This document shows, one piece after another, positions 34,701 to 47,500 of a stretch of 64,000 nt of DNA. The stretch lies in contig NC_045140.1 in the NCBI RefSeq assembly GCF_008831285.2, positions 18,102,370 to 18,166,369 on the forward strand. The letters are read 5' to 3'. The notes below the pieces were generated by a model. It searched no databases. It was not told where the DNA came from and worked only from the letters and a program-made list of their open reading frames with translations. The first letter of the stretch is position 1. Every line of letters begins with the position of its first letter. Made by a program: the position numbers and the translations under genes. The stretch comes from Nymphaea colorata. Taxonomy: Eukaryota > Streptophyta > Magnoliopsida > Nymphaeales > Nymphaeaceae.

Positions 34701-37700
34701 TGTCCACTTGTCTACTTTTATTGGAGACCACGCATGGGCCAAAGAAAGAGGGACGAACTGCCACCCTGATGAATCATCATTGATAAATATTCTCTCTTGC
34801 TTTCCGTGCCCCAACTTTTTCCCTTGTGGTGGGGACCAGAGTTCGAACCCAGATTTAATTTTAGTTTGACCCGTCTGGAAATGCAAAGGCAAGCTCAGTT
34901 TGAATTTTGGATCGATCCTGTAATCGTACGCGTATAGATCTAGGAAATGAATCCCAAAATTCGATTTCTTATCGATTAATGAGGATTTGAACATAGAGAA
35001 AGAGCAGGCAAGAAAATTTTGGTCAGTCGAGTTTGGATCAGGTGGACTTGGATTTGGAAAGCACGTTTGAGGCTGAACTCAGCGGCGGCGGAAGGAAGGG
35101 CAATGACTTTACCGGCGAAGCAGGCAGGCGGGCAACCAGAAGTAGGTGATCGCTCAACCAAAGGCTGCAACCTACGCTAGTGTGGATATGGATCTCTCGG
35201 AGTGGGAGAAATATAGATGGAATTAAAGAAAGACATCCGTTGCGAACATGGGATTATTTTAATCAGACCAAACCAACTACAATCATATAGTCATATACTT
35301 TTTTTTTAAGATAAACAAACGTTTAATGATGGTAATAGGAACTGCCCTTCCATTATTGTCTTGCTAAATTCTCTCTTCTTCTTCTTTTCCCTCCCTCTCT
35401 CTCTTATATCTCTGTGACACATAAAACATAGCATGTTGCTCCAATTCACAGCCCAAAAGGCAGAAAGTCAGTAAAAAATGTGAAATTTTCATGTAAAAAT
35501 TTCTCCATTAAGGAGATGAATCTTCTTCTTGGAGGCATGTGCTTTACTAAGGCATGCTTCTTGACATTTTAGCTTAGTATGTAAATGGAATCATATTCAG
35601 ATTCAGTTACGAAAACTCTTATATGAATACTGATCCTATTTATTAGTAGTTGGATCCAGATGTGTTACTGGGCCTGACTAAATGGATTTGACGTCAGATA
35701 CATCTGATCCATCTAATTTTAGTTGACTCTCATAGGCTTAAAGTTGGACTCCCAACGGTGAGAGACCACGAACCAAATTTAGATCCACCGTAGCTTTCTG
35801 CTGGATCAAGCTAGACAAGTCCTGGAGCAACACCAGTAAACCATATTCAGTCAGTTGTTGGAAGACCACCACCAGAGGGCGTAGGTATAACGGTTTGATG
35901 TTATGCTTATTTTGTTCCGGAATCGTTCGGATCGGGTCTAGTTGGTAAATTAGGTAGCTTGACAACCACCTCCCCAACCAATTCGGGCCTATCATTAGGA
36001 TGATTTCATTAAAATAACAAGCATTAGTTATGCACAACTTATTATTTTAGGCAACCTCACTAGCTTACCACTTACCCAAGATTCAATCTGTTGGGTCAAT
36101 TCCAGATAGGATACTGGATCTGAATGGATTACGTCTCACATATTGCCGGTCTTGGATCTGGATCTTGCAGTTAAGCCACTGATCCACTTAGTAAACCACC
36201 AAACTTTTTATTAACATAGTTCAATCTGGCGCACCATAAAACGCTAAAACAAGTGTTTGTGTGTGTGTGTGCACGCGCATGCATGAAGGCACAGTCGCGA
36301 GTGTGTTTGTACTTTGTATTCGAAAAGAATATAGCATATGAAGACGATGACCAAACTTGTACTCTCAATTACGTATATGAAAATGACCGGCAAGTAAACT
36401 ATAAATCGTAGAACAATTATGACCAAAGTTTTATTTTTTCCTATTATCTTAATCCGATTTCAAGTTATGTCATGGAAGAACATCCATCGAAGCTGGCTTG
36501 TTTGCCTGTAATCCCCAAGGAGAATCTTCTTCACCAACCAAATGCAGATATTCAATTAAAAACGTGTGATGATATCATGAGAGGTGCATAGTGTCGGTCG
36601 CAAATTAAGAAGCTTCTTTGCAACGAAAATTACATCATCTTTATTGAATTGAAAAGGTCTGAAGAAGTTGGAGGGTGGAAGGTTTCCGATCTCAGCACGC
36701 ATCAGCGTCTTGTCCGATTTGCCACCATCGCTTTCTCCATTCTTTCTTTCTTTCTTCGGGTGGTGGTTAGTTGCTCTGGGGAACCGGTCAATTTCGCATG
36801 CACCGCCTCCGCTCAAAAGTTGCCAGCTTTCACATCATCAATAAGTAGATGATCATTAGTTACTGCTGAAATGTAGGTGCCGCCTGAGTTGCTTGAACCG
36901 GAAGCTAGCCTTCCCCTTTCTGCTCGCAGCAGTTTGATCGAATTGACTGCGTCATGGATGGGGATCTGACCTTGGCTGGTGTTTGTTGGAAAGGAAAAGC
37001 CAACAGACAACAGTGCTACGCAGCCAGGTAGCACAGCAGGAAAAATAAAGCTTTGATTTCGCTTGGAGATTCATTTCTCACTTGGCAGCAGTCGGCATCT
37101 CTTTCCCCTCGTGCCGGCCCCAACAATGTAGAAGAGTCCATCGAGGGGCGGAGAAAAGATGCTCGCTCTGGCGTATGGCTTCGTGTTGGCACTTATTCCA
37201 GAACTGTCTTAGTTCTGGGAAAAGCATTTACTTTTTGTCCTTCACAAATATAAAAGTCTAAATTTGCTTCTCTTTCAAGAGGTGGGCCCTGTATTTTTTT
37301 TCTCCGAAGTTCATAAATCTCGAGTCTCTTAATCTGAGCCGGGGTTGCAGAGTGAGAGTTGTGGTATATTTATTGGATGACAAGAGGAGTTAATTTGGAG
37401 CAGCCATTGTCAGCGTTACATGACATAAATTAGTGAACCCACTTGAGGATTAGCCCGTGCAGTGCAATAACTGCTTTTCTTAGAGTTGAGAGGCTCATTG
37501 TAATGTAATGTTTGTGGTAAAAGATTGTGTGGATCAGCGTTCGTGGTAACAATATCAAGTCACCACATTTGTCTCTACATTGTTGTTGTTCAGCAATAAA
37601 GTTTTGAGATATATATATGAACAACACACACACGCAAGCACAAGCAAGTGACCACATTCTTTAAGGAAATCCTTTTAAAAGACAATTTGAATTGAGACGA

Positions 37701-39789
37701 CAACGTAGTTGATTTAGTAAATTAGTTCATTTAGTAATCCAGTTGGTGTAAAATGTTATGTTATGTATATGGTAGAAATATAATATCTAAAACTAAGATA
37801 GATTTCAAATAAGCAAAGTTTTGATCTAAATTATTTGAGAAAACGGGTATTGAGCATTTGGTGCCTCGGCTGATGATCAAATGGATTTACACGTAAATTT
37901 TAGAAATTTTGAAAAGTGATATTTTGACCCGTGTCAAAATTTAGAAACTTTAATTCGGCCTTCCTCGTGAAAAATTTCTAGTTCTGCCTCTGTTTGTGTC
38001 CATTTTGACTGATATATATATATATATGAGAGAATAGCGATCAACATTTCCCTCAATGGTATTCTTCGATACAAAAAGTGTTGAAGACAAGGGCTTTCGA
38101 GCGCTCATAATATTGCAGAAGATTATGGTTTAATTGTTCTCTCATATGATTGACCTTAGATTTCAAGAAATATGTGCATTACGTCAGTGTAAAATACTAT
38201 TTTCTAATTCTGAACCAATGTGATTGATAGTTTAAGATGTCGTGTGGAAAGTATATTTTTAAAATTAAAATATCGTTCTCATTCCTTTTTTATAAAAATA
38301 ATTGAATGCATGGGCATTACTGTATAAACCATCAATTGAAGTTCCAATGGAAAGTGCCCGGCAATTGAAGTTTTTATATTTAAGTGCACATATTTTCAAA
38401 AGTTACTTTTCATTCCTGAAAGTTTGTTTCAGCTTCCCAAGATCTTGCAATGGATTTAAACTTTTAGTTTTTCTGAAAAAGTTCAAAAATTATAGCACAT
38501 ATGGAATATGTGGAACACATATATTAAACTTCGTGCTGTATCTTAAACTATTAAGTAGCATTGAAGACCATTAATATGGCATGCAAGAAGATTTTTTCTT
38601 TTATTAAGACAAGAATGAAATTAAACTTGCAAAAGAATCAGAAAAAATTTTAAAACTTGTGAGCATGACTCGAAGAACTCATCGTCATCGATTGTATTTT
38701 ACGACAATAATATTTAATTTTTTAATTGTAGCTAATCCATCTTAATCACTTACCTGCTCAAGCTGTTCTGCGTCGTGCTTTGGAAGTTTTAACACAAGCG
38801 GACTCATTTTGTTGACTTCTTCTTTCTTGCATCTGTAATCGTGTAAATATAATTTGCATTGTTTTAATATAATCGTGTAAAGAAGTGTCCTTTTTCAACA
38901 CAGCGTGCTCATCATGTTCAGCATTTAGCTTCACTATTTTTTTTTTTCGAGTTTTTTTTTTACATAAATTTAAACATTTTACATTTTCTAAAGACCAAAA
39001 GGAAAAAAAAAATTATAGGCTTATTGCACCGGGAATATTCTCTTGAATGAGATGTACGATATTGATACCCATTATGAACTTCCTCATTTAATTTCCATCG
39101 GAGCCTGTTTCTAATTTTCTCTTGAAAAGATCCGTCACATTCTCAGTGATGAGAAGACAATAAAACGTGGAGAGCTTTTCTCTTCCAGAATTCTGCATTG
39201 AGATTCAAGAGAAAAACATGACTAATGAGTCTTAAATATATTCATTTGATTATTTACTTTTTCCAACAATGCGTTTAACATCAGAAAGAACTTTTACAAC
39301 ATCAAAAATTCTGGTCTTAACAACTTCTTTTATAAATAAAGTCGATTAATTTTGGATTAAATGACAGTAATCTTGGTTTATTCCAATCTTAGTTTATGTC
39401 CTTGCTCGATTAAATGTACACGCTTTTCATTGCTTAAAGGTTTATGATTTTTTCTGTTCTGCATTTTGCTAATTATGGTTATGCTTACCGAGAAAATGGT
39501 CAATATTAGCACTAAGCGCCGGAAAATCTGTTGAATCTTATCTTTTGTTGCTCAAACGAGTCTAAGATTCCACGACAAATGGGCTCAGTAGGCTCTCATT
39601 GGATCATCAGTTGATTACTAAAGATGGTCAGAGGCAAGTGGCTCAAGTGAATGTAGAACTCGAACCAACAACTCAGCTGATGTGAGTTGTAGGGCACGAC
39701 GAGAAAGTAAAGTAGGAGCGAGAGAATTTTATGCCACGACATGAGCAAGTGAGAAAGTTTTTCAACCCAAATTGTACAAAACGAAAAAG
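28716..39789. other. Long gene-poor AT-rich interval
   Basis: No supportable gene, RNA gene or complete mobile element was seen in about 11 kb. It holds poly-A/T runs, short (CA)n/(TA)n tracts near 29874-29892 and 36254-36270, and a GC-richer patch at ~32900-33260. Decayed gatctggat-type repeat words occur near 31650-31830, 32700-32760 and 35580-36180. Minus-strand frames at 36556-36816 and 36813-37034 have ordinary amino-acid composition but no recognisable family. Confidence 0.4.
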
Positions 39790-39818
39790 GATCTGATCTG
39801 ATCTGATCTGATCTGATC
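39790..39818. repeat. (GATCT)n pentanucleotide microsatellite
   Basis: Nearly six tandem copies of gatct lie about 350 bp upstream of the predicted GATL TATA box. Confidence 0.9.
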
Positions 39819-40142
39819 CATGAATGAGTTGTTTCTGGAAACTATTGGGTCAGATTCAGTTGCCGTATCAGGCATCTCCGGCGTACTGAAACTGGAATTC
39901 CGGTGGAGGTATCCGGGAGAAAGGAGGAATATTCCGGCGGGGTCGGGGCCGGAATCAGGGGAGGGGAGGCATCTTTAACTCGGTGGCAAGCAACGAGCAC
40001 GTGCCGAGACGTCCGGAGGGGTCCACAGCTGCCGTCGCCATCGAGCACAGCTGGATGCCCGGGGTCCAGCTGTCTCGAACCCATTGGCAGAATTCCCAAG
40101 ACCTGAGCAATTACGATATTGCCCTGACGCGCTGTCCTCCCG

Positions 40143-40149
40143 GTATATA
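40143..40149 (+). promoter_or_regulatory. TATA box of the GATL gene
   Basis: The sequence tatataa lies 160 bp upstream of the ATG at 40309. A transcription start near 40175 would give a leader of about 135 bases that includes the short upstream ORF at 40207-40254. Confidence 0.6.
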
Positions 40150-40206
40150 ACTGCCGCTCCTCTTCCTTTCCCCTGTCTCTCGCGAGGCTGACGGAAAACC
40201 GCGTGG

Positions 40207-40254
40207 ATGAAGCCGCGTTTCTTGACCCATTCCGGTTTTCCGTCGGCCTTATAG
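40207..40254 (+). promoter_or_regulatory. Upstream ORF (15 codons) in the GATL leader
   Basis: An ATG in the predicted 5' leader opens a 15-codon frame (MKPRFLTHSGFPSAL) closed by TAG, ending 54 bases before the main start. Upstream ORFs of this kind usually lower translation of the main frame. Whether the transcript includes it depends on the start site inferred from the TATA box at 40143. Confidence 0.4.
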
Positions 40255-40308
40255 AACGGCATTCCCGGAGAAAGCAGAAAGAGAAAGGGGGAGAAGAAAA
40301 GGAAAGGG

Positions 40309-41385
40309 ATGTCTAGTTCGCCGTCTCTCTTGATTCTGCTGATTCTCGCGCTCTGCGCTTCGCCGCTGACGGAATCAATTCGGTCGTTCCCTGACAGCAT
40401 TTACCCGGGGTATGCAGAGGCGCCGGAGTACCGGAATGGGGAAGATTGCCTTGCCACGGAAGCCTTCCGGAGGCCGTCCGCCTGTGATCCTTCGCTCGTC
40501 CACATCGCGATGACGCTGGATGAGGAGTATCTCCGCGGGTCGATCGCCGCCGTCCACTCCGTCCTGAAGCACGCCTCCTGCCCGGAGAGCGTTTATTTCC
40601 ACTTTGTCTTCTCCGGAGACGGCGATCGCCTGAGATCTGTCGTGCGGTCTGCTTTCCCCTCGCTGCGCTTCGAGCTTTACCGCTTCCAGCAGGAGAGGCG
40701 CGTTCGCTCCCTCATCTCCGCCTCTGTCAGGGCTGCGCTCGAGCAACCTCTGAACTATGCCCGGACCTACCTCGCCGACCTCCTCCCGCCTTGCGTCCGC
40801 CGCGTTGTCTACCTGGACTCGGATCTCGTGATCGTCGATGACATCGCGAAACTCTGGGAGTCGGCGACCGCCGGGAAGCCTGTGGCGGCTCCAGAATACT
40901 GCCACGCGAACTTTACAAAGTATTTCACCGCTAATTTCTGGGGAGACCAAGCGACAGCCGATATGTTCGCCGGCCGGAGCCAGAAGCCTTGCTATTTCAA
41001 CACCGGCGTGATGGTGATGGAGCTCGGGGCATGGAGAACTGGAAGGTACAGGGAGAGGATCGAGGAGTGGATGGAGGTGCAGAAGGAGAGAAGGATTTAT
41101 GAGCTCGGGTCGTTGCCGCCATTCCTATTGGTGTTTGCCGGCGAAGTGGAGGCGCTCGACCACCGGTGGAACCAGCACGGCCTGGGGGGCGACAACGTAG
41201 TGGGGAGTTGCAGAGGGTTGCATCCAGGGCCCGTCAGCCTTCTGCATTGGAGCGGGAAGGGGAAACCTTGGACTAGGCTTGACGCCGGGGCGCCGTGCCC
41301 GTTAGATACCTTGTGGAGCCCGTATGATCTCTATCTGGGTGGCTGGAGGGCGATGGCAGAGAGGGGGATTTCGGCGGTGGAATGA
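40309..41385 (+). CDS. GATL: Galacturonosyltransferase-like protein, GT8 family (intronless)
   Basis: This single-exon, GC-rich gene encodes 358 residues, the usual GATL length. A hydrophobic N-terminus (residues ~5-23) is a signal peptide or anchor. GT8 hallmarks are visible: [20 protein letters not shown] at 65-84, [11 protein letters not shown] at 150-160, the metal/nucleotide-sugar DxD as D170-S-D172 in [26 protein letters not shown] at 228-239, and HWSGKGKPW at 313-321. Unlike GAUT proteins, GATLs are short and lack a long stem. Family members act in the Golgi or ER in pectin or xylan synthesis (PARVUS/GATL1 in Arabidopsis). The exact substrate here is inferred only from the family. No catalytic residue appears to be missing. 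A TATA box lies at 40143-40149 and an upstream ORF at 40207-40254. Confidence 0.93.
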   Translation: MSSSPSLLILLILALCASPLTESIRSFPDSIYPGYAEAPEYRNGEDCLATEAFRRPSACDPSLVHIAMTLDEEYLRGSIAAVHSVLKHASCPESVYFHFVFSGDGDRLRSVVRSAFPSLRFELYRFQQERRVRSLISASVRAALEQPLNYARTYLADLLPPCVRRVVYLDSDLVIVDDIAKLWESATAGKPVAAPEYCHANFTKYFTANFWGDQATADMFAGRSQKPCYFNTGVMVMELGAWRTGRYRERIEEWMEVQKERRIYELGSLPPFLLVFAGEVEALDHRWNQHGLGGDNVVGSCRGLHPGPVSLLHWSGKGKPWTRLDAGAPCPLDTLWSPYDLYLGGWRAMAERGISAVE

Positions 41386-41982
41386 ATGAAGGTGAGCAAA
41401 TCAGAGATGGAAATGGTTTTAGAATTTGTGGGCGGTTCGCAACGAGGGCAAGATTGAGGTGTTCCTGTGATTTCGTCTGTTGGAGGATGAGACCTGTTCG
41501 TTGATTAATTGGTTGATTCTTTGGGGAGAAAAGAGATTGCTGTACAGAAGGGAAGATCGCTTTTTCTTTTTACCTTTCCGAATTCCCTCTTTTTCTTCGT
41601 CTCTATTTGTTTGTATTAATTGTAGTGCAGTAGCTCCTTTCTTTTCTAATTTGATTCGTTTATGTAAGAAATCTGTAAGACTTAATTGGTGGTGGCACGG
41701 GCATGTATAATGGGTGTGGGTGCAGGAAGAGAGGAGGAACTACCTTCTTCCACCGTTTCTGGTCGGTGGTGATGGTGGCGGTGGTTGGGGAGGATGTGTG
41801 CGTTGGGGAGGGGGATCATTTGCTGGGATGATCCACTAGTGGGGACGTCTGTATACAGTAAGAGAATTGTCGATTTGATAGCTGGACAAATAAGAATCGG
41901 GGTGTCGTTCTGCTACCTACTGCCTCTTTTTTTTTTAATGTTTTCTTTATGCTGTGCTCTGTTTTTTTCCTCCGCAAGTGGC

Positions 41983-42027
<45 letters not shown>

Positions 42028-44585
42028 TTCGGATCTTTTGAATTTCAAAATCGTGGAATGAAGTGGGAACGCACATCATCTTGGTCTGAGAGGACACTTG
42101 AGCTGTTAGATCACTAAATGGCACCTCGGATACCTTGCTGTCACAGGAGGGAAGGTGCAGAGGCGCTGGTATAATGGTGCTCGCCATGTCTGTGACACCA
42201 GTTATCACTGCTGAATTTTAAAATGTGACCTGATTACTATAATGCGGTTTCTGCTATCTTCTGTTCGTAGAGTAATCAGGTAATTGGAGTTCTGTTTCCA
42301 TTGGTTTTGCTCTTTTAGGAGCAGTGGGTAAAATATGGTGTTCACAAAATGGTACTATATGTCCTTCACTCAGTTGACAAGACAACATGTGAAAACCACT
42401 ATGGTTGACAAAATGGGGAAAGTTCAAAGGTTTTACCAACCAGAAGCCGGCCGACATGAAGGCCAGAAAACTTTGTCGACGACTCGATGGCTTTCGAGTT
42501 GGGAGGTTCACAGGGTATCAAAGTTCATTATTAGAGCCCATAACTGTCCACTGACATTTACACGGCAATCTATTTTGCAACTTAATGCTGGCGCTTTGGC
42601 GTCCATTATTTACTCACTCATTAACTCTCCCACCTAGTGAAAGACTAAAAAAGGCAAGGAAACTCCTTGCAGGAGAGGCCATAACGCCATATTTATTGCT
42701 AATTACCACAGAAAAATGGCTCTTCAGTTCTCAATTCGATTTTATTTGACGGTTTTTGGGAGTTCAAGAACAACATGGGTGCTTCAAGTTTAGTGGTGTG
42801 ATTAGTTTAGTGACTTTGGTCCACATGGTTGTCTAGAAAAAACCATGGCAGTAAAACATGTGAAGATCATCAAACCAGTAGCGCCATGTTCCCTCCCCAT
42901 GCCGTCCTATAAAAGACAATGGCAATGCCATGTGATGATCATCAATGAGAAAATGGTGCATGAGAAACCCCAGAACATTTAAGGACGACTCCGTAAAGCT
43001 CGCCATTAATGGAGGCTAAACCCATGCAGACCAAGTTGAGGGGTACCCCAATACTGATGCATTATTTTATGAATAACTCTGGTTCTTACAGGCAAAAGCT
43101 TGCGCGAGAAGTCAGCTTACACTTCCACCACAAACAGTTGCCCATTAAGAGTTGGCACAGAGTGGCACGCCACCATGTAGCAGGCCCCCTGAAGTCAATA
43201 TACTGGACATGTTTTTTTATCAAGAAAAAAAAAATAGAGAAAAGTACGAGTAAAGAATGATCCAGATCCACGCCAGCATCACCCGTTTCAGCATTTAGAC
43301 CAATATCACAAGCCCGAAGCTCAATCAGCACACATGACTTGACAAAAAACTTTAAAACCAGTACAGTTTCAAATTTTGCCAACATCTAATTCAAGTACTT
43401 TTACTCAAAACTGATTTCTTGAAAAAGCAGCTCCACCTTGCAGCAAGAATTTAACAACTAGTCCAACTGCCAATAATAATCACGTTTTCCCTTGAAAAGA
43501 GTGGGTGAGGTCCCAGGATATATATATATATATATATAATATGTGTGTGTGTATATAATAGCAATTAATAGAGTCAAAAGTTTCATTTGAAGTGCAAGAA
43601 CTAACTATATAATATCGGAACTTCTTTGTACAAGAGCACCACTAAGAATCAATAATAAGGCTTAGCTCTCACCACTACCATGTGCGACAGCTCAGTACAG
43701 CTACGTATGATACACCAATCACAAAGTTTGGCACCAGACATTAGTTATATAGATTTTTAATACTTCACACGTCCGACCTTCACGTGAGCGTGTGGTAGAG
43801 CCAAGCAGAGTTATCAGCACCGGTTAGATCCAGACCGGATTTGTAAGGATTCAATTCAACCCTAGTTGGTCTACAAAGTCCTCGGCAACACAATGAACCC
43901 CATCGACTTATAAACCACAGAATGCAAAAGATTAATAGAAGACTAATCCACAACTTAAATCCAGATAATGTAAAAGATAACAAGGAGTGTCATCTTAGTA
44001 CCCATCTTGGACAATTTATGAGGAAACCAAGACTTTCGTCGTCAAAACTAGTTTGGTGAGGCATATAAGATAGTAGTAAGACTCGATTTTTCATATTAAG
44101 ACAGTCAAGAACGGCAACTTATGAATGCCCCCTTCCAGACATCCCGACTACCAGGTGAAATTGAAAACCTCCACCCACGGCGCTGCAAATGGGACCAAAT
44201 GTTCCCTAAGAATTTTGCTCGTCTTCTATTTTATAGCATAAAATTCGGCCTCTATTGTATTTACCTGCCCCAAATCTGACCCGTTTGCAACCCTACTCCT
44301 CACATCAACTTCAAGGCCTATAGTTAGCCACATACAACATAGCAAATGATTAATACATGCAAAGACGAAAGCTGAAGCTCCATTTCTTAAATGGAGAAAA
44401 GAGAAGAATACAATGCATAAGAATTCGCAGCAAAATTTTTCAGTGAATTAAGAAACAGAAAGGCTCTGAAGAACCAATGCTGTTATTTTGTACAAGGTTG
44501 GATTACAGTTAAATAGCAAGCTCAATAGCTTCAGCACCTTTATTATTTCACTTGTGAATCAGATGGAAAAACACGAGAGCTCCAA
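41386..44585. other. Intergenic DNA between the GATL and PDH genes (convergent 3' ends)
   Basis: The two flanking genes converge, so both 3'UTRs lie here. It includes a (CT)n tract at 41984-42026 and an (AT)n/(GT)n tract at ~43521-43556. No other gene was seen. Confidence 0.45.
41984..42026. repeat. (CT)n microsatellite
   Basis: This is an uninterrupted ct repeat of about 42 bases in the 3' flank of the GATL gene. Confidence 0.95.
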
Positions 44586-47500
44586 TCACGGCAGAACAGC
44601 CCTCACCTCATGCCTATCAACTCCGTATGACTGCAGTTTACTGATTCTAGTTAGCAAAGACAATAAACTATCCAAGAGAAGGTGGGGAAAACAGGATTTA
44701 AAGTCACCTGAGCTCCAAGTCCCTTTGCATAGACATGTTCAAAGAGTGCAGAAGGATCAGGCATCGGACTCTCCTGTCAAATGTAGGACAGCACGCAGTT
44801 ACATAAGCAACTAAACAAGAGTTACAACAGAGAGATGGTACTCCTGATACAAGGATGGTTGATGAAGCCTCAAACCGTGAATTGATTACCTTGGCTTCTG
44901 CGATGGCATCATCAACTTCTTTCCTTACCTCCTTCTCAATGTCCTGCAACACATAAATGAGCTTTCCATGATGCTAAAGGAGAAAAAAATATGCATGAGA
45001 ATGCCTATGAGAAGGAACTTGTTGTGGTGAGTTCATTACGGCACATTTGCATTTGAAACTTTGGACCATATACATGCATTGTCAAAGACAAATGTGACAA
45101 ACCTTGAGCTCAGTTGCGCTTGCAATATCATGCGCCAATATTAGCTTTCTGACACGTTCAATTGGATCACGCTCCTACCATTACAAATGTCATAGCATTA
45201 AAACGTGTGGAAACCAAGCCATGCTCATTTCACCAATTAATTTGCGCCAAATTTATGAGTCACCTGTCTCACGCCTGATATTTCGTCACGTGTTCGATAT
45301 GTGCTTCCAGGATCTGACATGGAGTGTCCATGATACCTGTAAGTATCCATTTCCAGTATCTGAAAATTTTCCATGTTAGACAAGAATTAGCTGTGTCTTA
45401 AAACACAAGTAAGCTCTCTCTATCTCTCAGAGAGACAGCACAACTGCACCACAGGCACACATAGGCAACCAATGGTGAAGGCAAGATGGTTACCACAGGT
45501 TTCTGCAGAGCAAGAATAAAAAGAAGAGGCAAGGAAAAAGAAGAAGAAGAAAGGATGAGAGTGGATTGTGTATAAAAAGAGGAGAAAACATGGCAAATCA
45601 GCTGAACTGGCCCAGTTAGCTCATTTACCCAAAAGGCCAGTTCAAGCTCCGCATGTGGATACGAGCCACAACCAAATAAGACAAGATAGATAAATGGCAA
45701 AAGATTATACTCGTTATAGTAAAATCAACAAGCAACAAGCAAGCATTTCTTGCCAACCAAAAGAAAAACTCTAATTGCCAATGGTTAGTGATCCATGTGG
45801 AACGGTGGGAATAATCTACATGTGACATGCATTTTCCTTTTTTTCTTTTCTTTTTTTATTTTGATAGGGAAAAAAGACCTTGAACATTTTACTCCATCAG
45901 ACTTAAACATCTAGGCGCAGAATGTGACCAAACCACAACAGTAGATGCCCAAATAAACTGGAAAATGAGGTTAAGAATCTACAACCTACCTCAGGAAAAT
46001 GGTGAGCTAGCACTCTAAATATCACAATAAACTATAATGGATAATTGAGAATGAATTTTCACAGAAATACACTAAAATAGCATGATTAGATACTCACTAT
46101 AGGCCCATTTTTTAAAGCATATTCTTTGGCAAACCTGCAAGCCTGTTTGACTGCAAGAGCGTCCATGCCATCCACCTGTTGCAAGACAACCAAAGGAACA
46201 ATTAATGCTATCAAGAAGGATGCAAAATAGAGTATCAACTTCAACAAGCCATGCGTCTGATCAAGAATCATCCATCCTACTGATCAAGCATATCCATCAT
46301 TCATTATGTGCTCTCCAATCATGAGCTCTATAAGCGACACATGAGCTGAGCATAAAATAACAATCAATTAACTGCTAAATCAAACACTAGACTCCTTGCG
46401 TAGTACAAAAAAGACATTGGATTTAGCTGTCACAGGCCAAATTTATTCATGAAAAATCATATGTTCATGCTTAGATGACTACACTAACATTGCTAACAAT
46501 AGTCGTACTTCAGACAACCTTACAGTAGACACTTTTAGAGCACAAAATGCACAAGACAGAGCGCAACTGATCAGCAAAAGGAGGAAATTTCTTAGTAGTC
46601 ATAAACAATTGATAAAAGCAAACATCTTGATGGGTCACCTAGCATACAGTTTTACACAGTACAATGATGAAGTCGTGAAACAGCATTGCACGTATAAGGT
46701 AATGTATGCTCCAGTAGATTACTTGGGAATCTCTGAAACATGGCCAGTCTGTGTTCTTGCATGCCATAGCTTACACTCAAAAAATATATAGAAGAATGTG
46801 AACACCTTTCAAAATGTTCAAAATCTGCACTAAGTCAGGCTTATCCTTACAAATTTGCACTGAGTCAAGTTTACCCAGAAGGATGTAGAAAAGTTATTTA
46901 CATAAAGCATTGGCAATTGAGCATGAATCAAATTTTTACAAAGAAGCTTGGTCTCATCTTTGTGAGAGCTTTCTTTTGAACAAAATTCTTCCAAAAACTT
47001 GAAGCTTGTTCATTGATTTATATACAACTTTTACCTCTAGGTCCCCCTGCAGAAACAGTAAGACCACCCATATCCAGGGCCAATTAAAGTTTAATTTAGC
47101 CTAGGCAAAACACTGATAGAAACAAAAGTTGACATATGTTTGTTACATTCAGTATCAAGTTTAGGTTATCAACTTACCATTTTTTTCTCAACTTACCATT
47201 TTTTTCTGAAATTGTCAAAACAGGCATCCCACTTCCTCAAACGTCCAGTAGCAACAAGGAGAGAAAAAGTTTTTCCTCAAAAGAGTTAAGATGCAAGAGG
47301 AACCATAACATCTCTCTTGCACGTATACAAGCACAAAAATACACAGATCTGGATAGCTCCTTAAACATCTGACGAGCTACTCAAGGTGCTTTTTTCTCCC
47401 ATTTTTCTTAAATGATGACTGACTGAATAATTGAAAGAAGGGAGGCAAAAAGCTCAAAAAAGCTTAAGTCAATGGAAAAGCATCATCACCATTAAAACAC

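Noticed and set aside
36556-37034. Two minus-strand frames with ordinary composition
   Set aside because: No family, start context or splice partner was recognised, and similar frames arise by chance in this 11-kb gene-poor interval.
40375-40950. 191-codon minus-strand frame opposite the GATL gene
   Set aside because: It is an antisense shadow of a GC-rich coding exon. The plus strand encodes all GT8 motifs.
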